Below are positions 25,643-34,516 of a stretch of 42,622 nt of DNA, in pieces. The stretch lies in contig CALUQX010000019.1 in the NCBI GenBank assembly GCA_944323045.1, forward strand, positions 1 to 42,622, in the 5' to 3' direction. Origin of the DNA: Candidatus Gastranaerophilales bacterium (GTDB lineage: Bacteria; Cyanobacteriota; Vampirovibrionia; Gastranaerophilales; Gastranaerophilaceae). The notes below the pieces were generated by a model, which worked only from the letters and a program-made list of their open reading frames with translations, ran no database searches and was not told the DNA's origin. Numbering within the stretch: the first letter of the stretch is position 1; each line of letters starts with the position of its first letter. A program made the position numbers and the translations under genes.

Positions 25643-25691
25643 AACCCTTATTAAATAATATATAACAAAAACTTATTTAATATCAAGTTTT

Positions 25692-27080
25692 TTACACAGT
25701 TGTCAATTTGGATTGAAGGACTTGAGCGGATTCTTCGTAACCAACCCGTCCCATAAGAGCATAGGTATAATTTTTAGCCTGTTCAACACCCGGCTGGTTA
25801 AATGTGTCAATATTATATAATTCACCGGCAATTGCTGTTTGGACTTCCAGAAGATACAACAGTTGTGCTACATAATAGCCGTTGATTTTAGGAAGAATGA
25901 TTGTGACAGTAGGTCTTTGATAATCTGCAAGCGCAACACGAGTAGCGTCGGCTTCTGCATTGATTAACTGGTTAACTGTTTTACCGCCCAAATAACCGAT
26001 GCCGGTATATTCAAATATTGCAGGAATTTCAAGATTGTTATCAAATTCTTTTACTCTTACAAAGGTAATTACTTTGTTATTTGGACCTTCATTGTAGAGT
26101 TGAATTTGAGAATGTTGATCAGTTGCTCCAAGTGCCTTAATCGGAGTCGGACCAATTTCGACATCATTGCCGTTTTTATCTTTGTTTTTGCCTAAAGATT
26201 CTGCCCACAACTGTACATACCAGTCAGAAACATATTTCAGACGGCTGGAATAAGGCATCATTACAGATAAATTTTTACCTTTTTTTGTGTCCATAAGATA
26301 ATGAATAAGTGCGTTTTGCGCCGCGATATTTTCGTTTATATCGGTATTTTTTAACGCCAGATCCATATCTTTAAAGCCATTAACAATCTCATCAATATCA
26401 ATACCGACCAGAGCAAAAGGCAAAAGCCCGACGGCTGAAAATACAGAAAAACGTCCGCCCACATCATCCGGAACCACGAACGTTTTATATCCCTCCTGTT
26501 CAGCAATTTGTCTTAAGACACCTGTTTTTTTGTCGGTTGTTGCAACGATATTTTTTCTGTAATCATCTCCTAATTCCTGCTCAAGAATATTTTTTACAAT
26601 CATAAACTGAGACATAGTTTCAGCGGTTGAGCCGGATTTTGTGATTACATTAACTAAAGTTTTTTTCAAATCCAGAATCTCTAACAATCCAGAAATAGTA
26701 TCAGGGTCAATATTATCTAAGAAGAAGATTCTAGGCAGCCCGTTGCGTTGTTCCGTCGTCAACAAATTCCAGTATGGTTTTAATAAAGCTTCAGTTACTG
26801 CAAGTCCGCCAAGCGCTGAGCCTCCGATACCGAGAACGAGCACATTTTCAAATCTATCCTGAACCATTGCGGCATATTCTTTTACATACCAGAGAGTTTC
26901 TTCATTATATCCGAGATTCATCCACTGGAGCCACTGACCGGGTTTGTCTTTGCGTTTATTCAAATCAGCAATAATATGAGTTATAGTATCTTTATATTTA
27001 TCGAATTCTTCACGGATATTTAATCCATTTTTTGAGCCAATAATTGTTTCATCAACATTCCGGTAGTTTAACTCTATCAT
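25692..27080 (-). CDS. pgi: Glucose-6-phosphate isomerase
   Basis: 462 residues, in the range of the shorter bacterial enzymes. VLGIGGSALGGLAV and VITKSGSTAETMSQF form the sugar-phosphate isomerase (SIS) phosphate-binding loops; YSSRLKYVSDWYVQLWAESLGK is a PGI signature, with the later GATDQHSQIQLYNEGP segment. It interconverts glucose-6-phosphate and fructose-6-phosphate in the cytoplasm. With gap at the left edge it supports glycolysis. The ribosome site (GAAAGG) is about 16 bases from ATG, unusually far. The gene is leftward, downstream of the PfkB kinase. Confidence 0.95.
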   Translation of the reverse strand: MIELNYRNVDETIIGSKNGLNIREEFDKYKDTITHIIADLNKRKDKPGQWLQWMNLGYNEETLWYVKEYAAMVQDRFENVLVLGIGGSALGGLAVTEALLKPYWNLLTTEQRNGLPRIFFLDNIDPDTISGLLEILDLKKTLVNVITKSGSTAETMSQFMIVKNILEQELGDDYRKNIVATTDKKTGVLRQIAEQEGYKTFVVPDDVGGRFSVFSAVGLLPFALVGIDIDEIVNGFKDMDLALKNTDINENIAAQNALIHYLMDTKKGKNLSVMMPYSSRLKYVSDWYVQLWAESLGKNKDKNGNDVEIGPTPIKALGATDQHSQIQLYNEGPNNKVITFVRVKEFDNNLEIPAIFEYTGIGYLGGKTVNQLINAEADATRVALADYQRPTVTIILPKINGYYVAQLLYLLEVQTAIAGELYNIDTFNQPGVEQAKNYTYALMGRVGYEESAQVLQSKLTTV

Positions 27081-27208
27081 GCCAGTAAATGTACCTTTCT
27101 CTCTTAAAAATTAAAGCCTACACAACAATCATCCTTTATACACTTATTATATACACTAAAAAAGTAATTTCAAGTGGCGCGTTTGACTAGCAGACGCGCT
27201 ATAAATTA

Positions 27209-28252
27209 CTATACAATTTCATAAGTATAATCAGGAGTCTGATTCAAAAGTTCTTCTATTTTTTCAAATGTTCTGAGTCCTTGAGTTGCGCCGAATTCTG
27301 AAACTACACCGGCAGAATTTACAGAGGCATACATCAAAGATTTTCCTATATCGTTATTTGTTCTTCCGAGTGCAGCGCAGAATGTTGATGCAAAAGCGTC
27401 TCCTGCCCCCAGAGTTGAGACAACAGGTCCGTCAAACAACGGACAGATGTAATAATTTTTCCCATCGTAAGCATAAGCCCCGTTACTGCCGTCTGTAATT
27501 ACAATTATCTGGTAATCACTTACTTTCAATTTCTTGAACATTTCTTTCACATCAGGGTGAATTTTTTCACAAGAATATTTTATTTCGCGAGTGTCCGGAC
27601 GAACCTGAATCTGAGTAGCCAGAGAAGCCTCTTCTTTATTCATAACCACAATTTGTGCAGTACAGAGTATATTTTTTAAATAGTTAAATCCTCGTTTAAT
27701 ACTTGATGTTCCGGCATTGAAACAAACAAAAACGCCGTTTTCATTCGCAAATTTTACAATATCATCAAGAACTTTGTTGCTTTCTCCGTTCAAAGGTGCA
27801 ATATACAGAAGTTTAGCATTTTTTATTGCATCAAAATTTATATCTTCTTTTTTCATTTTAGCGTTTGCACCACGGTGAGCAAGAACTGTTCTATCACCCT
27901 GAAAACTTACCAGAATAATTGAAAAGCCGGTACTCAATTCAGGATCCTGAATTATATTAGACAAGTCAACATTTTTATTCTGAAATGATTCCAGAACACC
28001 TTTAGAATAAATATCGTCACCTATCTTAAATATTGCACTCGTCTTCAATCCAAGATTTGCAAAATTCACTGCTGTGTTAACTCCGCCGCCGCCAACCTGT
28101 GATGTAAATTCAGTAATCTCAACTTTTGCTCCATATGGATAACTCATAAATTCAGATTTCTTATTTTTTGTGTAGACAGAAACAATATTTGCATCGTCAC
28201 TCTCTACAAAAACATCCATTGTCGCACTTCCAATTGTTATTACATCACACAT
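27209..28252 (-). CDS. PfkB-family sugar kinase
   Basis: 347 residues. The N-terminal motif is VGGGGVNTAVNFANLGLKTSAIFKIGDD (about 53-80) and the C-terminal signature STLGAGDAFASTF (about 280-292) holds the catalytic Asp and anion hole. It is a ribokinase-like fold that phosphorylates a sugar, sugar phosphate or nucleoside; the substrate cannot be told from sequence (ribokinase, fructokinase and adenosine-kinase types remain possible). A GGAGGAAAAGAAT ribosome site gives a firm start. It lies upstream of pgi on the same strand, 128 bp apart, consistent with sugar entry to glycolysis. Confidence 0.9.
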   Translation of the reverse strand: MCDVITIGSATMDVFVESDDANIVSVYTKNKKSEFMSYPYGAKVEITEFTSQVGGGGVNTAVNFANLGLKTSAIFKIGDDIYSKGVLESFQNKNVDLSNIIQDPELSTGFSIILVSFQGDRTVLAHRGANAKMKKEDINFDAIKNAKLLYIAPLNGESNKVLDDIVKFANENGVFVCFNAGTSSIKRGFNYLKNILCTAQIVVMNKEEASLATQIQVRPDTREIKYSCEKIHPDVKEMFKKLKVSDYQIIVITDGSNGAYAYDGKNYYICPLFDGPVVSTLGAGDAFASTFCAALGRTNNDIGKSLMYASVNSAGVVSEFGATQGLRTFEKIEELLNQTPDYTYEIV

Positions 28253-28375
28253 ATTCTTTTCCTCCTCTATAATTTCATATTAACATAAAAATGTAAAATT
28301 ATATTACATTACTGGCAAAAATATATATGTTCAGACCTTATACCCCAAGTATCACTTTAAATACAGGAACAAAAA

Positions 28376-30601
28376 ATGAAAATACAACCTCAACTATTTA
28401 TTACCCCGCATTCAGTTTTGAAAAATAACAATCAGAACAAAAACAACAGTAATACAGCAACACATTCTACCCCGCAATACAAACCCGCATATTATCAGGA
28501 TTACAATATAAATTTTGGAGCAAGATTATTCAGAACTCCGGCAAACTTCTATGCTCAGCCATTCAACAAATCCGGAATGCCGCAGACTATGAAAGATTAT
28601 TTGAATGACGATTATGAAGACCGTCAAAACATTCCGCCTGCACAAATGATGAAAATAGTTTTTGAACCAATACAAATTGCCGATAATCTTGAAGATGTAA
28701 AAGAATTGTTCCCTGATGAACCACTGTTTGAAAATCTAAGTTCCACCCCTAAAAGAAAAGTACGTACAGGTGTCATCGCAGAAATTGATTTAATGAAAGA
28801 TGAAAACGGTAAACTCTTTAAAGACATCAATGATAGTTTAGGTCTATATCTGCTTAAAAAAATCTATCTTGAAGGAAAATCTCTAAAAGAAATAAACAAT
28901 GATTTTCAAAAAGATATTTCGCCGGAATATAGAGGCTTAAGTCCAATTGACTACTCCACCCTCGGAGCATACGGGATAAAAATGCCTAATCTGGCATTCT
29001 GGAAATCATTCCTCGCAACACGTGAAGACTTCCCTTACGAATACAAACCGCGAAAAGCATACGAAAGAACTGTGTCACAATCAAAACAAGAACAAAAAGA
29101 ATTGTCACTTGAAGATATAAAAAATCTTCCGCCAAAGACAAATGCGCAACCCTCAACAAAACAAAAAGGGAAATTTGATAACATCAAAGATTGGGAAATA
29201 GACAAGCTTGCCGATGCCATGCTCTCCGGTAAAGGTGATGAAAATGAAACCCGTAGAATTTTAAAGAAAAAGAATATAAAAAATTCCGAAAGCACAAATT
29301 TTGTTATGAAATACATGTGGGCTATCATGCCAATAGTTCTTGAAAAAACAAATGCCTCAGCCGAAATGAAAAGTTTTTGGGCTGATTATGACGCCACAAA
29401 CAAATCACAAAAGGAAATTATGGGGGATTACTGGAAACAAACCCCGCAAATGCAAGCGCTGCAATCGCTTATGATGAAAGATACAATAAAAATGTTTATG
29501 GAAGCCTACGGAGTAGACGGAAACAATGAAGAGTTCCAGCAATTGCTGCAATACCCTGCGCAAATAGCCGAACGCCGAAAACAGTTTGATAAAGAACACG
29601 AACTTAAACAAAAATATTACGATGAAATGTTTGCAGAACTTGACATTCAGGAACAACCACAGGTCAATGAAACACCTTCTACTGAACCAACTGACTCTCC
29701 TGTTGAGGATAATCCAGTAGAAAAAAATGAAGATATTTCCCATATTAAAATTACTCCTGCAACCGGTGAAATTCAAATTTCAGATGATTTACGCAAGCAG
29801 TTTGAACAAAAAATCCTTGATGAACTTGATATTTTGCCTAACAATTATAAAAACAAGTATATGGCATTTATGAAAAAACATCCGCTTGTAGATGATGAAT
29901 TCAAACTGACATGTCTATGCGGCAATACAGGTTTAATACGCACCATTGCACCTGAAATACTTACCAGTGAAAATGCAAAAGACATTTTCAATTTAATAGA
30001 CAAAGAATTTACAGAAGCCGAACCTGTCATGTTTAACAACCTGCGGCAGGCATTTATTGATACCTTATCAGAAATGAATGTTGAAAATGTTCAAAATTTA
30101 TACTGGGAAGATAGTTTTTCAGGGTTACGCGAAGGACTCACACTAATACCGGACAATCTAAAGGGTAGATTTAAAAAGATTATAGAAAACAAATATGCAT
30201 CCTACAAGTCGCCGATAACAAATTCAGAAGCTCTAAAAATTACCAATGTAGTTATGCAATTACTTCTTAAGACAAATCCTGATGAGATAAGCAGCAAAAA
30301 TCAATATATGAATGAAGCATATCAGGTTGTACATTTAGCGCTTGTAGAGAATCAGCAAATTAGAAAAGACTTAAAAGAATATATTCAAAAAAATGATGTC
30401 ATAACTAAACAGGGCGGGAATATGCGCGCGTTGTTAAGACCAGAGGTGCCTGAAGAAACAAAGAAAGAAAAAGTGATAAATTTGATAGCAACGAATAAAA
30501 ATCTCGCAGCATATATAACAGCGCTGATAATTGATTTAGCGACATCTGATTATGCATTATATCTTAAACTTAAACAACTAAAAGATTCAATTTCACAATA
30601 A
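28376..30601 (+). CDS. Large hypothetical protein, lineage-type
   Basis: 741 residues, not recognised. The N-terminus is Asn/Gln-rich (NNNQNKNNSNTATHS), then YNINFGARLFRTP; a central part rich in charged helices (KFDNIKDWEIDKLADAMLSGKGDENETRR, about 270-297); an acidic Pro/Thr linker at about 430-455 (NETPSTEPTDSPVEDNPVEK); and a helical C-terminal domain of about 280 residues. No signal peptide or membrane segment. AGGAAC precedes ATG. A 34-codon frame starting at 28328 overlaps the beginning in another frame and is probably incidental. It diverges from the PfkB kinase. Confidence 0.7.
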   Translation: MKIQPQLFITPHSVLKNNNQNKNNSNTATHSTPQYKPAYYQDYNINFGARLFRTPANFYAQPFNKSGMPQTMKDYLNDDYEDRQNIPPAQMMKIVFEPIQIADNLEDVKELFPDEPLFENLSSTPKRKVRTGVIAEIDLMKDENGKLFKDINDSLGLYLLKKIYLEGKSLKEINNDFQKDISPEYRGLSPIDYSTLGAYGIKMPNLAFWKSFLATREDFPYEYKPRKAYERTVSQSKQEQKELSLEDIKNLPPKTNAQPSTKQKGKFDNIKDWEIDKLADAMLSGKGDENETRRILKKKNIKNSESTNFVMKYMWAIMPIVLEKTNASAEMKSFWADYDATNKSQKEIMGDYWKQTPQMQALQSLMMKDTIKMFMEAYGVDGNNEEFQQLLQYPAQIAERRKQFDKEHELKQKYYDEMFAELDIQEQPQVNETPSTEPTDSPVEDNPVEKNEDISHIKITPATGEIQISDDLRKQFEQKILDELDILPNNYKNKYMAFMKKHPLVDDEFKLTCLCGNTGLIRTIAPEILTSENAKDIFNLIDKEFTEAEPVMFNNLRQAFIDTLSEMNVENVQNLYWEDSFSGLREGLTLIPDNLKGRFKKIIENKYASYKSPITNSEALKITNVVMQLLLKTNPDEISSKNQYMNEAYQVVHLALVENQQIRKDLKEYIQKNDVITKQGGNMRALLRPEVPEETKKEKVINLIATNKNLAAYITALIIDLATSDYALYLKLKQLKDSISQ

Positions 30602-30620
30602 ATATATAGAATAAAAAAGT

Positions 30621-30645
30621 GGGCGCGGGCTTGCAGCCCGCGCCC
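30621..30645 (-). terminator. pnp terminator
   Basis: GGGCGCGGGC / GCCCGCGCCC stem with a short loop and a TTTTTT run on the minus strand. It lies between convergent genes. Confidence 0.85.
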
Positions 30646-30662
30646 CTTCAACTCATTACATC

Positions 30663-32807
30663 TTAACCAAGATGAGCTTTTTCTTCATCGGTTACCCCTT
30701 TAATTGTGAGGTTAACTCTACCTTTGTCATCTATTTTGATAACTTTTACAATAACTTCATCACCGATGTGTAAATGTGGTTCAATAGCATCTATACGTTC
30801 TTTGCAAACCTGAGAAATATGAACCATACCATCCTTGCCCGGAGCAAGTTCAACAAAAGCCCCGATTGGAATAATTCTGACGACTTTGCCTTTTAAGACC
30901 ATGCCTTCTTCTGCATGGAAAGTAAGATCTTTAATCATCTTTCTTGCTATTTCAGCACCTTCCTGATCGTTGGAAGTAATTGTAACAACGCCATTGTCCT
31001 GAATATCAATTTCGGCTCCGGAGGCATCAATAATTTGTCGGATTTGTTTACCTCCCGGTCCGATTACAGTTCCGATATCTTCAACAGGAATTGTCATTGT
31101 TGTAATGCTAGGCGCAAACGGAGAAAGATGATCTGCAGGAGCTGTGATTACTTTTCTCATTTCGCCGAGAATATGTAATCTGCCTTCTTTTGCCTGTTGT
31201 AGTGCACGACGTAAAGTATCATTTGCAATACCTTTTGCTTTCATATCCATTTGAAGAGCAGTAATACCTGTATCATTACCTGTAACTTTAAAGTCCATAT
31301 CGCCTAAAAAGTCTTCAATACCTTGAATATCGGTTAAAACAACAGGCTCTTTACCTTCTTCGGTAATCATACCCATAGCAACGCCGCCGATCATACATTT
31401 TACAGGAACACCGGCATTCATCAATGCCATTGATGAACCGCAAGTAGATGCCATTGATGTTGAGCCGTTAGATTCTAAAACATCAGAAGTTACGCGGATT
31501 GTGTAACCGAATTCTTCCTGAGAAGGAAGAGCCGGAACATTTGCACGTTCTGCAAGGTTTCCGTGTCCTACTTCACGTCTGCCCGGTCCTCTCAACGGTT
31601 TAACTTCGCCTACTGAAAATCCCGGGAAAATATACTTATGCATATAAGTTTTTTCGGTTTCAGGATCAACGCCATCCAGTTCCTGTTTCATCCCCGGACC
31701 TGCAAGGGTCGCAACTGAAAGCACCTGAGTTTGTCCTCTTGTGAACACAGCAGAGCCGTGAGCGCGTGGAATAACTCCAACTTCACACCAGATAGGACGT
31801 ACATCATGCGGCTTTCTGCCATCAGCACGCACACCCTCATCCAGAATCATTGTACGCATAATTTTCTTTTCTGCATTTTTAAACTCTTCTGCTACAAAGT
31901 CAATGCCTGTTTCTTCAATGATTTTTTTGATGTAATCATCGTCAGGCAGGGCATCTATTTTTTCTTTTACCAGAGCTTTAGCTTCTTCAAGTTTATTTTG
32001 TCTGTATTCGCGGTCGAAGTTGTGATAAGCATCAAAGATCATATCGTGAGCAGTTTCATCAATAATCTTTTTAATTTCTGATGTATCATAAGGATTTACA
32101 AATTCCTGCTTTTCAACGCCGCATTGTTTTGCAAATTCAACTTGAGCCTCACATTGTTTTCTTATTTCAACTTGAGCGAATTCAACTGCATTCATGATAT
32201 CATCTTCAGTAACAAATTTACAGCCTGCTTCAACCATGATAACGCTGTCATGTGTACCTGCTACAACGATATCTAAATCAGATTTGTCAGCCTGCTGGTG
32301 AGTAGGATTAGCTATCATATTTCCGTTTTCATCGCGGGAAACGCGAACTGCCCCAATAGGACCTTCAAATGGAGCACCTGAAAGCATTAAAGCACATGAA
32401 GCCCCTAACATTGCCAGTGTATCAGGTTGGTTTTGCTGGTCGTAGCTGAATAATTGAGCAACGATTTGAATATCGTTTCTATATCCTTTAGGGAATAGAG
32501 GTCTTATTGGTCTGTCAATAAGACGGGAAACAAGAATAGCCTTGTCACTTGCCTTACCTTCGGAACGGTTGTAACCGCCGGGAATACGACCAATAGAAGA
32601 CATTCTTTCTTCGTAATCAATTAACAAAGGGAAGAAGTCAATACCAACACGTGGTTCTTTAGAGACAACGCAGTGAACAAAAAGCATTGTATCTCCGCAT
32701 CTTACGGTAACAGACCCATTAGTGGATTGCGCATACTTTCCGGTTTCGACAGTAACGGTTTTACCGCCGATTTCAATTTGGAATTGTTTAGTTTCCGGTA
32801 TAGTCAT
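30663..32807 (-). CDS. pnp: Polyribonucleotide nucleotidyltransferase (PNPase)
   Basis: 714 residues from the ATG at 32807, preceded by AGGAAAGGAAA; a longer frame to 32855 is less likely. Two RNase PH cores are seen (early VRCGDTMLFV ... GGYNRSEGKASDKAILVSRLIDRPIRPLFP; later RAHGSAVFTRGQTQVLSV), then a KH domain (VIGPGGKQIRQIID, near residue 566) and a C-terminal S1 domain (GKVVRIIPIGAFVELAPGKDGMVHISQV). It degrades RNA phosphorolytically from the 3' end and is a core degradosome component. It is complete and monocistronic here, without an adjacent rpsO. Confidence 0.97.
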   Translation of the reverse strand: MTIPETKQFQIEIGGKTVTVETGKYAQSTNGSVTVRCGDTMLFVHCVVSKEPRVGIDFFPLLIDYEERMSSIGRIPGGYNRSEGKASDKAILVSRLIDRPIRPLFPKGYRNDIQIVAQLFSYDQQNQPDTLAMLGASCALMLSGAPFEGPIGAVRVSRDENGNMIANPTHQQADKSDLDIVVAGTHDSVIMVEAGCKFVTEDDIMNAVEFAQVEIRKQCEAQVEFAKQCGVEKQEFVNPYDTSEIKKIIDETAHDMIFDAYHNFDREYRQNKLEEAKALVKEKIDALPDDDYIKKIIEETGIDFVAEEFKNAEKKIMRTMILDEGVRADGRKPHDVRPIWCEVGVIPRAHGSAVFTRGQTQVLSVATLAGPGMKQELDGVDPETEKTYMHKYIFPGFSVGEVKPLRGPGRREVGHGNLAERANVPALPSQEEFGYTIRVTSDVLESNGSTSMASTCGSSMALMNAGVPVKCMIGGVAMGMITEEGKEPVVLTDIQGIEDFLGDMDFKVTGNDTGITALQMDMKAKGIANDTLRRALQQAKEGRLHILGEMRKVITAPADHLSPFAPSITTMTIPVEDIGTVIGPGGKQIRQIIDASGAEIDIQDNGVVTITSNDQEGAEIARKMIKDLTFHAEEGMVLKGKVVRIIPIGAFVELAPGKDGMVHISQVCKERIDAIEPHLHIGDEVIVKVIKIDDKGRVNLTIKGVTDEEKAHLG

Positions 32808-33012
32808 AATTTTCCTTTCCTGCGGACTACCTGTCCGCAATTGTGCATTCAGCACATTTAGTTATACACTTCTAATGTTCATTCTGATTATAACACAAAA
32901 ATGGGAAACAGTGAACAGGCGGACTAGTCCGTTTTTATATATTTGGCGCAGTTACCGGTGAACGGTTGTTTTGGAAAAGACGTTAAGACGTTAGGACGTT
33001 AGGACGTGTCTT

Positions 33013-33228
33013 GGATTTGCCTGTCGCATCGTTCGCGAATAACGAGTTCGCTTACGCTTTAACTCTTCGCTCACTCGCTCTCCACGCTCACGGAGACTCG
33101 CCTATTGTGCTTACGCACAAGCCGGCTCAATCCGTTCGCTATCCGGACTCGCTTATTTGCGTTGACTGCACTTCTTTAGCAGTCAACCAGAGTATAAAAG
33201 TGGACTTCGTCCACCCGTCCGCAAATCC
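33013..33228 (+). repeat. GC-rich mosaic repeat, family A, copy 4
   Basis: 216 bp between GGATTTGC and GCAAATCC, closest to copy 1 in its left half. The right half carries two extra nested hairpins, GTTGACTGC / GCAGTCAAC and GTGGAC / GTCCAC, absent from the other copies. GACGTTAAGACGTTAGGACGT units precede it (from about 32979) and GTTAATAAAAATCAGG follows. Reading frames across it are not genes. Confidence 0.8.
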
Positions 33229-33342
33229 GCTAAGTTCGTTAATAAAAATCAGGCTACGCCAACTTTTCCTCGCTCCTCCACCATGTCATCGCGCGGTGGG
33301 ATGACGGAGCGGAAGGGATTGCGCAACGAGAGTAGTAGGTTT

Positions 33343-33364
33343 GGGTTTCCACCCCAACAAAAAC
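33343..33364 (+). repeat. Direct repeat left of type I toxin-antitoxin locus
   Basis: GGGTTTCCACCCCAACAAAA plus AC, nearly repeated at 33785-33806. The two copies bracket the small RNA and toxin genes with an offset of about 442 bp. Confidence 0.6.
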
Positions 33365-33406
33365 AATATATGTATATTACGAAAGGTATACAATTAATCG
33401 GAACTC

Positions 33407-33435
33407 TTGACAAATTTGAGTAAATAGTAAATAAT
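33407..33435 (+). promoter_or_regulatory. Promoter of small RNA (TTGACA-17-AATAAT)
   Basis: -35 TTGACA at 33407-33412, -10 AATAAT at 33430-33435, predicting a start at the A of ACAGGGTGGCAG (33442). Confidence 0.65.
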
Positions 33436-33441
33436 GTAAGT

Positions 33442-33521
33442 ACAGGGTGGCAGTTTTCCAGACTGCCGGATACTCTTAGAAGGTCAACGGTTCTTATTCT
33501 TTAGGGCAAGAACCGTTTTTT
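33442..33521 (+). ncRNA. Candidate antitoxin small RNA, about 80 nt
   Basis: Starts ACAGGGTGGCAG, forms a GGCAG-ttttccaga-CTGCC hairpin, then GATACTCTTAGAAGG, and ends in an intrinsic terminator (AACGGTTCTT / AAGAACCGTT, then TTTTTT at 33516-33521). It converges with the toxin gene on the other strand and its terminator stem overlaps the last codons of that gene, so the two RNAs are complementary there. No open reading frame is apparent. Assignment as an antitoxin RNA is inferred from this layout. Confidence 0.6.
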
Positions 33522-33574
33522 AATATGTAAAATATCAAAAGGATTAGTAATAAACTAATATTGAAATTATCCAT
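33494..33574 (-). CDS. Candidate type I toxin peptide, 26 aa
   Basis: Reads MDNFNISLLLILLIFYILK followed by a polar tail NGSCPKE: one membrane helix with a charged end, the usual form of type I toxins. A very strong ribosome site (AAAGGGGG, 33580-33587) precedes ATG. The 90-base leader contains CUCUUUCUA (33649-33641), able to pair with UAGAAAGGG over that ribosome site, so early translation would be blocked. It faces the small RNA at 33442-33521. I do not recognise the family by sequence. Confidence 0.6.
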   Translation of the reverse strand: MDNFNISLLLILLIFYILKNGSCPKE

Positions 33575-33670
33575 ATCGACCCCCTTTCTAGTCGGGAACC
33601 AACCCGAAGGTCTACAATGTACTTGTCGGTCGGTTTCGTTTAGAAAGAGTATCTGCTACCCTGTAAGATT

Positions 33671-33699
33671 ATGTTAACACAACCCTGCATTTATGTCAC
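33671..33699 (-). promoter_or_regulatory. Promoter of toxin mRNA (GTGACA-17-TAACAT)
   Basis: Predicts a start at 33664, the A of ACAGGGTAGCAG. This is the same 5' word as the facing small RNA, differing in one base of twelve. Confidence 0.5.
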
Positions 33700-33784
33700 T
33701 TGATTTATTGTGATGATGCAAAGTTATGCATTTAAACATTATTGTTTGCTTGTTCCTAAAGACAAACTGACAAATATGGAGAGT

Positions 33785-33806
33785 GGTTTCCACCCCAAAC
33801 AGAAAC
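33785..33806 (+). repeat. Direct repeat right of type I toxin-antitoxin locus
   Basis: GGTTTCCACCCCAAACAGAA plus AC; partner of 33343-33364. Followed by an AATCACC unit and GTAACAACCGTTCAC words seen in other repeat zones. Apart from the type I locus and repeats, nothing else is seen in the gap 32808-33892. Confidence 0.6.
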
Positions 33807-33892
33807 TTAATCACCCAATGTAACAACCGTTCACAGCTCACGGTTCACTGAATTATTGTTGCCGTAGTGACTGCGCCTATTTTCTAGTCTTC

Positions 33893-34198
33893 TTAGGCTA
33901 CTTTCAATGTCAGACCTAATTCTTTTAAAATTTTGGCAAGAGTTGTGATTTTGGGTTCTTTCTTACCTTTTATAATGTTATATAACCCCATTTTGCTTAA
34001 ATCTACCTTGTCTGCAAAACCTTGCATTGTATCACGGGATTTTATAACAAGTTCCAGTGCACGATAGAACACATTAAAATCACCATCTTCTAAATATTGT
34101 TCAAATGCATAGCTTAAGTATTCTTTCAAATCTTCCTGATTATCAAATGTAATACAAAAAGCATCATTCATTGATATTGAGTTTTTATATTCCGTCAT
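33893..34198 (-). CDS. Type II antitoxin, HTH (HI1420-like addiction module antidote)
   Basis: 101 residues. The N-terminal part (DLKEYLSYAFEQYLEDGDFNVFYRALELVIKS) and the C-terminal HTH (MQGFADKVDLSKMGLYNIIKGKKEPKITTLAKILKELGLTL) match the HI1420-type antidote family. The start overlaps the toxin gene by 14 bases, so toxin precedes antitoxin in one transcript, as in HigBA-like modules. It neutralises the toxin and probably represses the operon by binding the 30-bp palindrome at 34517-34546. Confidence 0.9.
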   Translation of the reverse strand: MTEYKNSISMNDAFCITFDNQEDLKEYLSYAFEQYLEDGDFNVFYRALELVIKSRDTMQGFADKVDLSKMGLYNIIKGKKEPKITTLAKILKELGLTLKVA

Positions 34199-34514
34199 TG
34201 TTATGCCTCCATATTGCTAAGTATTCTTTGGCTTTTAAAATGTCTTTATTTTGTTGTTTTTTGTCTCCGGCATTGAGGAGCAGGACAACAATATTATCTA
34301 TTTCATAATAATAAATTCGATAGCCGCTGCCAAAATTAAAACGTAATTCTGAAATATCATCATCAAGTCGTTTAAAATCACCAAAATTATTATTTTCTTC
34401 AATTCTCGTCAAACGGTCTTGAATTCGAATGCGAATGGACTTATCCAGACTTTTTAGCCATTCTGCAACTGGCACTCTATTATTCGTATGTTTATAAAAT
34501 AGAATTTCTTTCAT
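34185..34514 (-). CDS. Type II toxin, RelE/HigB-like (HI1419-like addiction module killer)
   Basis: 109 residues from ATG at 34514. VAEWLKSLDKSIRIRIQDRLTRIEENNNFGDFKRLDDDISELRFNFGSGYRIYYY and LLLNAGDKKQQNKDILKAKEYL are the pattern of the Gp49/HI1419 branch of RelE-ParE toxins, usually ribosome-dependent mRNA cutters. A GTG start two codons earlier would lie in the operator. TTGACA-17-TACTAT ends six bases before ATG, predicting a leaderless toxin message. Confidence 0.9.
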   Translation of the reverse strand: MKEILFYKHTNNRVPVAEWLKSLDKSIRIRIQDRLTRIEENNNFGDFKRLDDDISELRFNFGSGYRIYYYEIDNIVVLLLNAGDKKQQNKDILKAKEYLAIWRHNNDGI

Positions 34515-34516
34515 AT

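Noticed and set aside
33011-33304. 97-codon frame after pnp
   Set aside because: Same repeat family as 3756-3997; open only because GC-rich repeat DNA lacks stops. The inserts differ between copies and break the frame.
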